A stretch of 64,000 nucleotides of DNA from Sphingomonas sp. LHG3406-1 (GTDB taxonomy: Bacteria > Pseudomonadota > Alphaproteobacteria > Sphingomonadales > Sphingomonadaceae), in assembly GCF_029637485.1 (NCBI RefSeq), contig NZ_CP069128.1:620001-684000 (forward strand), given 5' to 3'. The position numbers and the translations under genes were made by a program. Within the stretch, counting starts at the first letter, position 1; each line of letters begins with the position of its first letter. Shown in pieces: positions 9,077 to 19,400 of the stretch. The notes beneath the pieces were generated by a model. That model saw nothing but the letters and a program-made list of their open reading frames with translations. It did not search any database and was not told where the DNA came from.

Positions 9077-12000
9077 ATGAGGAAGACAAATCTCCTCGGC
9101 GCGACAGCGCTGAACAGCCTGGTGCTGCTGGGTGCCAGCTTTGTGTTTAGCACCGGCGCTGCGGCGCAGACTGCTCCGGCTCCGGCCGAGCAGCGTTGCG
9201 ACGACGGCACCACCGTCCCGGTGGGACAGCAGTGCCCCGTTCCGTCGGCGCCGACGACCTCGGCCGAGCAGGAGCAAGCCGACGCTCCGGCGGCCGCACC
9301 CGACAGCGACATCGTCGTCACCGGCTCGCGCATCCGTCGCCCGAACCTCGACTCGTCGGTTCCGATCACCTCGGTCAGCCCGTCCGAGCTGTCGCAGCGC
9401 GGTGAAGTCTCGCTCGGCGACGCGCTGAACGACCTTCCGGCGCTCCGTTCGACCTTCAGCCAGGCGAACTCGACCACCTCGATCGGCACCGCCGGCCTCA
9501 GCCTGCTCGACCTTCGCGGTCTCGGCACCGTCCGCACCCTGGTGCTGGTCAACGGCCGCCGTCACGTCACGGCGCAGCCGGGCGGCACCCAGGTCGACGT
9601 CAACACCATTCCGGTCGACCTGCTCGAGCGTGTCGACGTCGTTACCGGCGGCAACTCGGCCGTCTATGGTTCGGACGCCGTCGCCGGCGTCGTGAACTTC
9701 GTCCTCCGCCGCGACTTCACCGGCGTCCGCATGCGCGGCCAGGCCGGCATCAGCCAGTATGGCGACCGCGAGAACGTGTTCGGCTCCATCATTGCGGGCC
9801 ACAACCTGTTCGACGGCCGCCTGAACATCACGGCGCATGCCGAATATTCGAACGCCAAGGAGGTGTTCTACTCGGATCGCTCGTATCTTGGCGCCTACAC
9901 CGGTCCGGGCGGCTTCTACACGAGCCAGTCGACCGGCATCCCGGCGGCCACCCGCAACTTTGACGGTATCCCGAACACCCAGTTCTGGGACATCGACAAC
10001 GGCGACATTCCGGGCATCAGGTTCGGCAACATCTCGACCGGCGGCTACATTGCGACTGCCTGCCCGGCCGCGACCGCGACCAACGCCGCCCGCGTCGCCG
10101 CGCTCTGCACCGGTCAGCTGACGCCCACCAACACCCGCATCGCGCGCAACTATTCCTTCCTTCCGGATGGCACACTGGCGCCCGACGTGCCCTTCTTCGA
10201 CAACCGTCCGCTTGGTGGCGGCGTGTTCGGCGGCCTCAGCGCCACCGGCCTCGAGGACGCCATGCTGCTCCCGGGTCTTGAGCGCGTCGTCGGCAACATC
10301 TTCATCAACGGCGATGTCAGCCCGGCCTTCCAGCCGTTCGTCGAAGCCAAGTTCGCCCGGATCAACGCCACCCAGCAGTCGACCCAGCCGACCTTCGTCG
10401 CCTCGACTCTGAACCCGACCTTCAGCGTCAACAATCCGTTCCTGACGCAGCAGGCGCGCGACCAGCTGGCGATCATCACCAATGGCGGCAGCACGTTCAA
10501 CATGCTGCGCTTCAACAATGACCTCGGCACCCGCGCCGAGGATCACCGCCGTGACACCTATCGCTTCGTGGCAGGCGTTCGCGGCGACGTCAGCTCGACC
10601 GGCAACCTGCGCTACGAACTGGCGTTCAACTACGGCAAGACCAAGACCTATTACGAGACCGGCGGCAACGTGATCGTCGCCAACTTCAACCGTGCCACCA
10701 ATGCGGTGCGCGACTCCGTCTCGGGTCAGATCGTCTGCTTCGTGAACAGCTCGCAGGACACGGTCACGGTCGGCGGTGTCACCAGCATCAACACCGCGAA
10801 CAACGATCCGAACTGCGCTCCGCTGAACCTGTTCGGTCGCGGCAATGCGAGCCAGGCGGCGAAGGACTATGTCCTCTACACCTCGACCCGTCGTGAGCAG
10901 GCCACCCAGCTCAACGTCGTCGGCTTCGTCTCTGGCGATACCGAAGGCCTGTTCGAGCTTCCGGGCGGACCGATCGGCTTCGCCGTGGGTGGCGAGTATC
11001 GCCGCGAGCGCGCTCGCTCGGTCTATGACGAGCGGACCCGCGCCGGTGAGACCTTCCTCAACGCGTTCCAGCCGTTCCTGCCCCCGACCCAGACCATCAA
11101 GGAAGGCTTTGCCGAGCTTCGCCTGCCGCTGGTCAAGGACGTCACGCTTCTCCAGGAGCTGACCGTCGAGGGTGCGTTCCGCCGCTCGAAGTACAACACG
11201 TTCGGCAATGTCGACGCCTACAATGCGGGTGTCCTCTGGTCGCCGGTCCGCGGCATTCGCGCCCGCGCCGGCTACGGCCGTTCGGTCCGCGCGCCGAACC
11301 TGAGCAACCTGTTCCAGTCGCAGGTCGAGACCTTCGCGAACGGGCTCCAGGATCCGTGCGATCAGAACTTCATCGCCAACAACCCGGCGCGTGCAGCCAA
11401 TTGCGCGGCGGCCGGCATCCCGACCACCATCACCTATCAGGACAGCAGCGGTGTCACCATCACCCGTCCCTGGACCAACGTCCCGGGCTCGGGCGTGTCG
11501 GGCGTCAACCGCGGTAACCCGGACCTGCGTCCGGAAACTGGCGACAGCTACACCGTCGGTGTGGTGTTCGAGCCTCCGTTCCTGCCCGGCTTCGCCCTGA
11601 CGATCGACTATTACGACATCAAGGTGAAGAACGTCATCTCGGGCCTGACCGGCCAGCAGATCCTCAACCGCTGCTATGACGATCCGACGGGCATCGACAA
11701 CGAGTTCTGCTCGGCGATCTTCCGTCGCAGCACGAGCGATCCGATCACGAACGGCACCTTCCTCGGCCAGACCTCCCGTCGTCTCGACGGCCGCGCGGAA
11801 GACGTGTTCGCTCGGGCCGGCAATGGCATCAGCTTCATCAACCAGCCGTACAACTTCGCGGCGCTGGTGCGGTCGGGTGTCGACTTCGATGCGAGCTATC
11901 GCCGCCGGGTGTTCGGCAACAAGTCGCTGAGCCTGCGCGGTATCGTCAGCTACCTGGGCAAGTCGGAGAACTTCTCCTACCTCACCCAGCCGAACCGGTC

Positions 12001-12376
12001 GGACAAGATCGACGAGACGCTGGGTGATCCGAAGTGGGCCGCCTCGTGGAATGCCGGCTTCGACCTCGGCACGATCGACCTGAGCTACTCGGGCACCTAT
12101 GTCGGCCGTCAGTCGATCCTGGCCTGGGAAACCCAGTTCACCCACCAGGGACGTGGCCCGACCAACCCGGACGCCCGTCCGTTCCGCTGGTACCCGGCCG
12201 GCATCACCCACTCGGGCCGCGTCAACTTCGAAGTGAACAAGAACTATCGCTTCTACGTCGGCGTGGACAACATCACCAACGAGCGGCCGCCGTTCGATCT
12301 GACCGGCCTGGAAGCCGGCAGCCCGTACGGCCCGACCGGTCGCTACTTCTACGCGGGTGCGGGTCTGAACTTCTAA
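9077..12376 (+). CDS. TonB-dependent outer-membrane receptor A
   Basis: This 1099-residue protein starts with a Sec signal peptide (MRKTNLLGATALNSLVLLGA, cleaved after AAA-Q). A Pro/Ala-rich linker follows, then the plug domain opening DIVVTGSRIRRPNL and continuing SLLDLRGLGTVRTLVLVNGRR and SAVYGSDAVAGVVNFVLRRDFTG. The rest is a 22-strand barrel ending in a terminal aromatic strand (GRYFYAGAGLNF). Such receptors import scarce ligands energised by TonB-ExbBD; the substrate cannot be read from sequence. The family is the large sphingomonad OMR type also represented by receptors B and C. An in-frame upstream extension to 8840 lacks a signal peptide at its start, so ATG 9077 was taken. Confidence 0.95.
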   Translation: MRKTNLLGATALNSLVLLGASFVFSTGAAAQTAPAPAEQRCDDGTTVPVGQQCPVPSAPTTSAEQEQADAPAAAPDSDIVVTGSRIRRPNLDSSVPITSVSPSELSQRGEVSLGDALNDLPALRSTFSQANSTTSIGTAGLSLLDLRGLGTVRTLVLVNGRRHVTAQPGGTQVDVNTIPVDLLERVDVVTGGNSAVYGSDAVAGVVNFVLRRDFTGVRMRGQAGISQYGDRENVFGSIIAGHNLFDGRLNITAHAEYSNAKEVFYSDRSYLGAYTGPGGFYTSQSTGIPAATRNFDGIPNTQFWDIDNGDIPGIRFGNISTGGYIATACPAATATNAARVAALCTGQLTPTNTRIARNYSFLPDGTLAPDVPFFDNRPLGGGVFGGLSATGLEDAMLLPGLERVVGNIFINGDVSPAFQPFVEAKFARINATQQSTQPTFVASTLNPTFSVNNPFLTQQARDQLAIITNGGSTFNMLRFNNDLGTRAEDHRRDTYRFVAGVRGDVSSTGNLRYELAFNYGKTKTYYETGGNVIVANFNRATNAVRDSVSGQIVCFVNSSQDTVTVGGVTSINTANNDPNCAPLNLFGRGNASQAAKDYVLYTSTRREQATQLNVVGFVSGDTEGLFELPGGPIGFAVGGEYRRERARSVYDERTRAGETFLNAFQPFLPPTQTIKEGFAELRLPLVKDVTLLQELTVEGAFRRSKYNTFGNVDAYNAGVLWSPVRGIRARAGYGRSVRAPNLSNLFQSQVETFANGLQDPCDQNFIANNPARAANCAAAGIPTTITYQDSSGVTITRPWTNVPGSGVSGVNRGNPDLRPETGDSYTVGVVFEPPFLPGFALTIDYYDIKVKNVISGLTGQQILNRCYDDPTGIDNEFCSAIFRRSTSDPITNGTFLGQTSRRLDGRAEDVFARAGNGISFINQPYNFAALVRSGVDFDASYRRRVFGNKSLSLRGIVSYLGKSENFSYLTQPNRSDKIDETLGDPKWAASWNAGFDLGTIDLSYSGTYVGRQSILAWETQFTHQGRGPTNPDARPFRWYPAGITHSGRVNFEVNKNYRFYVGVDNITNERPPFDLTGLEAGSPYGPTGRYFYAGAGLNF

Positions 12377-12397
12377 GGTTCAGCCCAATCGGCAAGG

Positions 12398-12431
12398 AAA
12401 GGCCGTCCCGAAAGGGGCGGCCTTTTCTTTT
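12398..12431 (+). terminator. Rho-independent terminator of receptor A
   Basis: A 12-bp stem (AAAGGCCGTCCC with GGGGCGGCCTTT, one T-G wobble) closes on a GAAA tetraloop and is followed by TTCTTTT, 21 bases after the stop codon. It closely resembles the terminator after receptor C. Confidence 0.93.
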
Positions 12432-12460
12432 GCCCCGCCGCGCCCAGATCGCCGCGAGGC

Positions 12461-12480
12461 ATATAAAGCTTTCTTTATAT
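12461..12480. promoter_or_regulatory. Palindromic operator candidate upstream of ahcY
   Basis: ATATAAAG and CTTTATAT are perfect 8-bp inverted arms separated by CTTT. The site is almost pure A/T inside very GC-rich DNA, about 80-100 bp before ahcY and just past the receptor A terminator. That is where an ahcY promoter should be. ArsR-type SahR repressors are known to control ahcY in several Proteobacteria. Linking this palindrome to SahR or another SAH/SAM-responsive regulator is inference. Confidence 0.6.
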
Positions 12481-12558
12481 CACATGCACCGCTAAAGGCG
12501 CGGGCGACCGGCCGCCGTCCTCGGACTTGCGGCCTTCATGCATTGGAGACTTGGACCC

Positions 12559-13980
12559 GTGGCTACCCAGACGCTCGAGCGCGAGAACGACTACCTCGTC
12601 AAGGACCTCTCCCTCGCGGATTTCGGCCGCAAGGAGATCGAGATCGCCGAGACCGAGATGCCCGGCTTGATGGCGCTGCGCGAGGAATATGGCGCGGCGA
12701 AGCCCCTCAAGGGCGCGCGCATCACCGGCTCGCTGCACATGACCATCCAGACCGCCGTGCTGATCGAGACGCTGACCGCGCTCGGCGCCGACGTCCGCTG
12801 GGCAAGCTGCAACATCTATTCGACCCAGGACCATGCCGCCGCCGCCATCGCCGCGACCGGTGTCCCGGTGTTCGCCGTCAAGGGCGAGACGCTCGAGGAA
12901 TATTGGGACTATGTCGTCCGCATCTTCGACTGGTCGAAGGATGGTGACGATACCACCTGCAACATGATCCTCGACGACGGCGGCGATGCCACCATGTTCG
13001 CTCTGTGGGGCGCGCGGGTCGAGGCAGGCGAGACGCTGTTCACTCCGTCGAACGAGGAAGAAGAGATCTTCGTCGCGACGCTGAACCGCTTCCTCAAGGA
13101 GCGTCCGGGCTATCTCACGAAGACGGTCGCCGCCATCAAGGGCGTCTCGGAAGAGACCACCACCGGAGTCCACCGCCTCTATGAGCTGGCGAAGCAGGGC
13201 AAGCTCCCCTTCCCCGCCATCAACGTCAACGACAGCGTCACCAAGTCCAAGTTCGACAACCTCTACGGCTGCAAGGAGAGCCTGGTCGACGCCATCCGCC
13301 GCGGCACCGACGTGATGCTCGCCGGCAAGGTCGCAGTCGTCGCCGGCTTTGGTGACGTCGGCAAGGGCTCGGCCGCGTCGCTCCGCAACGGCGGCGCGCG
13401 CGTGCTGGTGACCGAGATCGACCCGATCTGCGCGCTCCAGGCCGCGATGGAGGGCTATGAGGTCGTTACGATGGAAGAGGCCGCCCCGCGCGCCGACATC
13501 TTCGTCACCGCCACCGGCAACATGGACGTCATCACGCTCGACCACATGCGGGCGATGAAGAACATGGCGATCGTCTGCAACATCGGCCACTTCGACAGCG
13601 AGATCCAGATCGCGGCGCTCAACAACATGAAGTGGACCGAGATCAAGCCGCAGGTCGACGAGGTCCAGTTCCCCGACGGCAAGAAGATCATCGTCCTGTC
13701 GAAGGGCCGCCTGGTGAACCTCGGCAACGCCACCGGCCACCCGAGCTTCGTCATGTCGGCCAGCTTCACCAACCAGACGCTCGCGCAGATCGAGCTGTGG
13801 ACCAAGTCGGAGCAGTATGGCAACGACGTCTACGTCCTGCCGAAGCATCTCGACGAAAAGGTCGCCGCGCTTCACCTCGACAAGCTCGGAGTCAAGCTGA
13901 CGACCCTTTCGGACAAGCAGGCGAGCTACATCAACGTGCCGCAGCAGGGCCCGTTCAAGCCCGAGCATTACCGCTACTGA
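12559..13980 (+). CDS. ahcY: Adenosylhomocysteinase
   Basis: AhcY hydrolyses S-adenosylhomocysteine to adenosine and homocysteine, removing the product inhibitor of methyltransferases and closing the methyl cycle. Visible motifs are [13 protein letters not shown], the NAD-binding Rossmann loop [24 protein letters not shown] and the C-terminal signature FKPEHYRY. I prefer the GTG at 12559 (giving 473 residues, [12 protein letters not shown]) because homologues start there and GGAG lies ten bases upstream; an in-frame ATG at 12538 would add seven residues without a ribosome site. The length is normal. Confidence 0.96.
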   Translation: MATQTLERENDYLVKDLSLADFGRKEIEIAETEMPGLMALREEYGAAKPLKGARITGSLHMTIQTAVLIETLTALGADVRWASCNIYSTQDHAAAAIAATGVPVFAVKGETLEEYWDYVVRIFDWSKDGDDTTCNMILDDGGDATMFALWGARVEAGETLFTPSNEEEEIFVATLNRFLKERPGYLTKTVAAIKGVSEETTTGVHRLYELAKQGKLPFPAINVNDSVTKSKFDNLYGCKESLVDAIRRGTDVMLAGKVAVVAGFGDVGKGSAASLRNGGARVLVTEIDPICALQAAMEGYEVVTMEEAAPRADIFVTATGNMDVITLDHMRAMKNMAIVCNIGHFDSEIQIAALNNMKWTEIKPQVDEVQFPDGKKIIVLSKGRLVNLGNATGHPSFVMSASFTNQTLAQIELWTKSEQYGNDVYVLPKHLDEKVAALHLDKLGVKLTTLSDKQASYINVPQQGPFKPEHYRY

Positions 13981-14028
13981 GCACCTCCCCGGCGATCAGC
14001 CGGGGCCTGGTGCCTATTCAGGCTAAGG

Positions 14029-14059
14029 ATGGGCTCCTGCTTCGGCAGGGGCCCATTTC
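14029..14059. terminator. Bidirectional terminator between convergent ahcY and TPR-sulfotransferase
   Basis: A 12-bp stem ATGGGCTCCTGC / GCAGGGGCCCAT with a TTCG tetraloop sits between the convergent genes; the right arm is followed by TTT within the other gene's stop region. A smaller GC-rich hairpin (CCCCGGC / GCCGGGG) at 13987-14005 precedes it. Confidence 0.8.
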
Positions 14060-15626
14060 AGTGTGCGTGCGGCCCCAGCGCGTCCTTCAGCGGGCCGAGC
14101 CACTGCTCATAAGGCTTCCAGGTTCCGACGCCTTCGCGGTTCAGCGGACGCCGCACCTGCTCGGCGCTCGGCGTCCGGACGGTGCGCTTGGCTTCGTGGA
14201 AACGCAGCACGGCCTCGTCGAACGGGATGCCCAGCCCTTCGAACAGGCCTCGCAGCACCGGCTCCGGCTCGTCGATCATGCGATCGTAGGGGACGTGCTT
14301 GATCCATCCCGGCAGCACATCGTCGAGATGGTCCATCAGTCGGACATAATCGACATAGGCACGGCCGATGCCCTCGAGCGTAAAGGAGGAGGCATGGGCG
14401 CGGCTGAAGCTGTGCGAGAAGTTGGACCAGCAGCAGGTCATCGCATCGCGGCGGATGTCGATGATCCTGGCGTTGGGCAAGATCTGGCGAAGCAGCAGCG
14501 CATTGCTCCAGTTGTGCGGCATCTTGTCGACGAAGTAGGGCCGGTCGGTCTTGCGGTGCGCGGCGACGCGGCGGAGGTACTCCTGCCCCATGCCGGTGCG
14601 ATCCTGCGGTGAAAGCTTCGCGATCGCCTCCGGCACCGAGCGGATGCCCGCGCGCGTCGCCCCTTCCATCATGATGCGCAGGAGCGAAGGAATATGGGGC
14701 AGCTCGCCGAGCGGCTCGATGTCGGGATGGCTGCCGAGCATCTGTTCCAGCAGGGTCGAGCCGGAGCGCGGCAGGCTGACGATGAAGATGGGGGCATCGC
14801 TCGGGTCCCCTGCCCCTTCGCTGCGCTTGAGGAAGTCGGCCGTGAACAGCTGGCGGCTTTCGTCCACCTCGCGGGTCAACTGCCCGGAATCATAGTCGAG
14901 CGACCGCGCCCAGATGGCATTGGCTTCCTCATAGTGGCGGAAGGCCTGCTCATGCTGCTGTTCGGCCTGGAAGGCACGGCCGAGCGCGAAGTGGAGCGGC
15001 GCCGAATTGTTGACGTCCACCGCCATCGCGACCGCGGCCTCCATCGCCTCGATGTCGGCGGGCGAGAAGACCTTCTTCTTAATGCTGGCGAGTCCCCACC
15101 AGGCGTCGCCGAGGTCGGGCGTGATGGCGATGGCGCGGCGGTAGGCGTCGATCGCAGCCTCCGTTTCGCCGGCGCTGCGCAGGTGGTGGGCGTAGGTCAG
15201 CCAGACGTTGGGCCGCTCGGGATGACGCTCGACGGCGGCGGCGAGGATGGCTCGCGCCTCGTCGTGGCGGCCGAGCTTGTCGAGGATCAGGCTGACGATC
15301 ACCTCGGTCGAGCTGTCCGCGCCGTCGCGCAGCGGCTCGAACATGGCGAGGGCTTCCGGCAGCTTGTCCTGCTGGTTAAGCACGCGGGCTAGGCTCAGCC
15401 GAAGTTCGCGGTTCGGAGGCGCCGCCATGAGCGCCTTGCGAAAGAAGAGCTCGGCCTGGAACAAGGCGCCGGTGGCGGCCGCGACCGAGCCGAGCAGCGA
15501 CAGCCCGCGCGGATCGCCGGGGCGCTGCCGCAGGTGCTGCGCGACGAGGGCCGCCGCCTGGTCATTCTTGCCGGCGGCGAACGCCTGCTCGGCACGGGCC
15601 ATCAGCGGGGACGCGGAAACGTTCAT
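14058..15626 (-). CDS. TPR-repeat sulfotransferase
   Basis: The 522-residue protein has two halves. The first ~250 residues are tandem tetratricopeptide repeats (QAAALVAQHLRQRPGDPRGL, EAAIDAYRRAIAITPDLGDA, QAFRHYEEANAIWARS). The second is a sulfotransferase domain with the PAPS 5'-phosphosulfate loop IVSLPRSGSTLLEQML, the block FVDKMPHN, and IIDIRRDAMTCCWSNF for 3'-phosphate binding. This combination resembles protein- or peptide-tyrosine sulfotransferases more than small-molecule ones, but the acceptor is unknown. The ATG overlaps the stop of the upstream sulfotransferase as ATGA, so the two are co-translated. Confidence 0.88.
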   Translation of the reverse strand: MNVSASPLMARAEQAFAAGKNDQAAALVAQHLRQRPGDPRGLSLLGSVAAATGALFQAELFFRKALMAAPPNRELRLSLARVLNQQDKLPEALAMFEPLRDGADSSTEVIVSLILDKLGRHDEARAILAAAVERHPERPNVWLTYAHHLRSAGETEAAIDAYRRAIAITPDLGDAWWGLASIKKKVFSPADIEAMEAAVAMAVDVNNSAPLHFALGRAFQAEQQHEQAFRHYEEANAIWARSLDYDSGQLTREVDESRQLFTADFLKRSEGAGDPSDAPIFIVSLPRSGSTLLEQMLGSHPDIEPLGELPHIPSLLRIMMEGATRAGIRSVPEAIAKLSPQDRTGMGQEYLRRVAAHRKTDRPYFVDKMPHNWSNALLLRQILPNARIIDIRRDAMTCCWSNFSHSFSRAHASSFTLEGIGRAYVDYVRLMDHLDDVLPGWIKHVPYDRMIDEPEPVLRGLFEGLGIPFDEAVLRFHEAKRTVRTPSAEQVRRPLNREGVGTWKPYEQWLGPLKDALGPHAH

Positions 15627-16405
15627 GCTTCATATCCAAGCAGGCGCCGGAGGCCCGGCGCTTCATAGTCGACCATGGCGCGGTGGAGCGCCGGCAAGCT
15701 TTCGGGCAGTTCGCGGATGGTGCCCTGCAGATTCGCCCTGGCGGTGCCGCTGTGCGCCGGGTCCGCCCCGATCCGCACCCGCTCGCGCCAGTCCTGCGGG
15801 CGATCGATGCCGCAGGCCGCCAGCAACGCCGCGAAATAGACGTCGGCACTGTCATGGTCGAGCTGGGCCACCGCGGCCTTCAGTTCCTCGAAGCGGACGA
15901 CGATCGCGACGCTCGCCAGCCAGGCGGCGGCATTGTGGCTGTAGGTCTCGTTCAGCGATGGCGCCTTGCGCCAGACGCCGAAGATCATCGCCGACATCAG
16001 GTCCTCGACGCTCAGGCGCGGGTCGCGAAGTTCGGCCATGTCGCCGTCGAAATTCTCCGACAGGCAGAAACGTGCCCGGGCCAGCACCCAGTCATAGGGA
16101 TCGCGGACCAGCAGCAGGCGCGTGACATGGGCGGTGACGAGCGCGGTCGTGTCGGTGAACAGCAGGTGCCCGCACGAGAGCATCGGGCGGTGGAACGCCT
16201 CCTGCGTGACCTGGAGGTTCGGATATTGGACGAAATCCCGCGCATAGTGCTGCTCGGGCGGCACGAACATGCGCAGGATGTTGCGCAGCAGGTGCGTGCC
16301 GCTCTTCGGGACCGAGTTGATGAACAGGGGCTTCGTCAACGGCACCTGCGCGAAGCGGCGGGCTTCGTCGTCGAGCCGGTCAGGGCGCAGGTTCACCGTC
16401 GGCAT
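15623..16405 (-). CDS. Sulfotransferase-domain protein
   Basis: The 260-residue product carries the canonical 5'-phosphosulfate-binding loop LFINSVPKSGTHLLRNIL near residue 25 and LLLVRDPYDWVLARARF as the likely 3'-phosphate-binding segment, with Ala-Arg where many members have a Ser. It has no signal peptide and should act in the cytoplasm with PAPS as donor. The start ATG at 16405 is the first Met after the receptor B terminator; the open frame extends upstream but into that terminator and the receptor gene. It is coupled to the TPR-sulfotransferase downstream, and both follow receptor B on the same strand. Confidence 0.8.
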   Translation of the reverse strand: MPTVNLRPDRLDDEARRFAQVPLTKPLFINSVPKSGTHLLRNILRMFVPPEQHYARDFVQYPNLQVTQEAFHRPMLSCGHLLFTDTTALVTAHVTRLLLVRDPYDWVLARARFCLSENFDGDMAELRDPRLSVEDLMSAMIFGVWRKAPSLNETYSHNAAAWLASVAIVVRFEELKAAVAQLDHDSADVYFAALLAACGIDRPQDWRERVRIGADPAHSGTARANLQGTIRELPESLPALHRAMVDYEAPGLRRLLGYEA

Positions 16406-16438
16406 GGGTGTCGATTGGCCTCTTGGAGCAGGCAAGAC

Positions 16439-16468
16439 AAGGGGCGACGGATCGCTCCGCCGCCCCTT
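16439..16468 (-). terminator. Terminator of TonB receptor B
   Basis: On the minus strand a 13-bp stem (AAGGGGCGGCGGA / TCCGTCGCCCCTT, one G-U) with loop GCGA is followed by GTCTT, 20 bases past the receptor stop. The downstream sulfotransferase genes therefore depend on read-through or a separate promoter. Confidence 0.82.
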
Positions 16469-16487
16469 CTCGTCCTCGCGCTTCGGC

Positions 16488-19400
16488 TTAACGCTTGCGG
16501 CCGAGCTTGGCCGTGACGTTGACGAAGAAGCGGCGACCCAGCCAGTCATACTGCGACACTGCCGCAGCCTGGCCGAGGGTCGAGATGGTGCCGCCGTTAA
16601 GCACCGACACACGCGGCGGCTTTTTGTCGAACAGGTTCGACACGCCGAGCGTGAAGTCGAAGCCCTCGATCTCCTTGGTGATCGACGCCGCATGGTAGAG
16701 CACGGTCGGCGTGGTCACCTTCGGGCAATAGGTGCCGCGAAGAACCGGAGTCGGCTGGGACGGAACGAAGCAGCCCGGCTGCGTCGTGCTGTCGATCTCG
16801 TCCACCAGCTCCTTCGAGCTCGACTTACCGATGATATCGAGGCCGTAGTAGACCGACCAGCCGGTGTCGTTGGCCGACGTCCAGGTCAGGTTGAGGTCGC
16901 CGACGAACTTCGGCGCACCGACGAACCCAGCCGAGTTGCGGCCCGTGCCGACGAACAGATCGAAGATCTGCTTCGTCTGATAGGTCGCGTTGCCGAGCAG
17001 CGAGAACTGGCCGAGGCGGCCGGCATTGTGCCGGACGCTGGCGGTGAAGTCGTAGCCGGCAACCCGCTGCTGGGCGATGTTGATGTACTTGTTGTCGACC
17101 GTCTGGATGATGAACTGCTGCGTGCCAGGCCCGGCGCGGGTGAACAGCGCGCAGAGCGGGTCGGTCGGGAAGCTGGTGCTGTTGTAGCAGCCGAACACGA
17201 TGTTGGCCGCGCCCAGCTGCGCGATCTGGCCCTTCACCTTGATGTCGAACCAGTCGACCGCGAAGTCGAAGCGGGTGTTCGACAAGGCACCGCCGAAGCG
17301 CGGCGTCAGCACGATGCTGGCGGTCTTCGCCGTCGAGGTTTCCGCCTCGAGCAGCCCGAGGCCGCCTTGCGAGCGAACCGTCGCCGTGATCGCGCCACCG
17401 GTGAAGTTCCCCGGAATGCCCTGCGACGCACAGTTGTCGCGGATGCGCTGGTTGATGGTACCGAGCGCGAAGGCAGCGGCATAGTTGGTGCAGGGATCGA
17501 TGTTGCGGACGGCGGTGAAGCTCGTCTCGTTCGCGAGGAACTGCTCGAACAGCGCCGGCGCACGATAGGAGGTACCGTAGGTGCCGCGGAACCGGAGCCA
17601 GCTGGTCGGCGCATAGTTGCCACCGAGCTTGTAGGTCCAGTTGCCGTTGTCCTCGTCCTTGGCCCCATCGCTCTTCCGCTCGGCCGTCACGCTGGTGACG
17701 CGGGCGGCGGCGTTGATGGTGAGGTCATTGGCGAACGGCAGGCCGCGCAGGATCGGCACGTTGATTTCGCCGAAGGCTTCACGCGTGATCGACTCACCGG
17801 CGGTGATGCCGCTGGTCGATGCACCCCAGGCATTGCCCGCGCGGGTGATCTCGCCGGGAGTGTCGTTGATGCGGTCACGGCGCACCGAGGCACCGAGCGC
17901 CATGCCGACCGTGCCGTAAGGCAGGCGGATGAGGTTACCCGAAACGGAGAATTCGCCGTTGAGCTGCGTGTAGATGGTCTTGCCGGCTTCCCAGCTGGTC
18001 AGGAAGTTCGCCTGCTGCGGCGTCAGCTGACCCGCCAGGAAGAAGGGATCCGTCCACGGCAGGTCGATGCACTGCTTGCCGGAGACCGGAAGGACCTGGC
18101 CGACGCACGACGAGGTCTGGAAGTAGCCGCTGTCGTACACGTCCTGCAGGATCTGCTGGGTGCGATAGACGCCCTTCGACCGGCTGTACTGGACGTAGCT
18201 GTCGAACTTCCAGCCCGGCAGGAAGCCGATGTCGCCGCGAAGGCCACCGACGCCGCGATAGTAATCGACGGTCTGGCTGCTGTCGGACAGGTTGGTGATA
18301 CCGGTCGGCGACAGGTAGTTGATGCCTTCCCAACCCTGCGCCCAGATGGTGCCGGTGCCATAGAGGTTGCCGGTGCCGTAGAGGTCGCCGGTGTAGCCGA
18401 AGTTCCAGAACTGCCGCCAGCCGTTCTGATAGGTCTTGCGGCGGTTGACGAGGAATTCGGTGAACGCCTCGATGTTGTCGGTGATCTCGAGGCCGGCCGA
18501 CAGATAGCCCGTCGCACGCTCGGTCTTCGGGATGATGGTCTGTTCGAGGACGAACGGGTGGTAGCTGTTCTGGACCGCCAGGCTGCGCTGGTCGTAGCCG
18601 GTCGGGAACCAGCCCGGGGGCGTCCCGAGGTCGCCGAAGTAATCCGGCGCGCCGTAGGCCGGAATGCCCAGGTTCTCACCCGGATACTGATACTGGATGA
18701 GGACGGTGCCGCCATTGATCGACGTATTTGGACCCGTGTTCGGGCCGCCCGGCCCGTCGAGATACAGGTTGTCGATGAGATTGTAGGTCCACACGTGACC
18801 CCAGCGCAGGTCCTCGCACTTGTAGCTGTTGGTGCGCGGATCGATCAGGTCGGCACGGCTGCCGTCCGGACGGAAGGTGTAGGCTTCGGGGCAGCCGAGG
18901 AACTTGCGGTCGCCGCGCGACAGCTCCTTCTGCTTGAAATAGTCGCCGGCCACGGTGAAGTAGAAGCGGCCGAAATCCTTGCCGTAGATGGCGCTGGCGC
19001 GATACTGCTCGCCGCCGCCCTCCTGCGGGATGACCGTGTTGAGGTCGAGCTGCAGGCCACCGGTGTCACGCTTGGTGATCAGGTTGACCACGCCGGCGAC
19101 CGCGTCCGAACCGTAGACCGACGAAGCGCCGGTCTTGAGGATCTCGACGCTCTGCACCACGCTCTGCGGAAGGACGTTGAGGTCGAAGCTCGACACGCCG
19201 CCGCGGGTACCGGCCGGACCGGCGCGACGGCCGTTGAGCAGGATCAAGGTGCGGTTCGCGCCGAGGCCGCGAAGGTCGAGGGTCGAAGCGCCCGGACCGC
19301 CGTTGGTGACGAAGTTCGACGACAGGGCCGAAGTGATCTGGGTCGAGCCGGCTGCGATCGGCGAGCTCTGCAGCGTCTGCGCAAGATCGACATTGCCCTT

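Noticed and set aside
9068..12211. A 1047-codon open frame antisense to TonB receptor A
   Set aside because: High-GC coding DNA often leaves the opposite strand open. Its product has no signal peptide or motif, and the sense gene is certain. The same holds for 16269-19703 (+) and 20169-23291 (-).
12432..12540. A SAM or SAH riboswitch before ahcY
   Set aside because: I could not find the conserved helices or junction bases. The palindrome is too A/T-rich and short, and fits a protein operator better.
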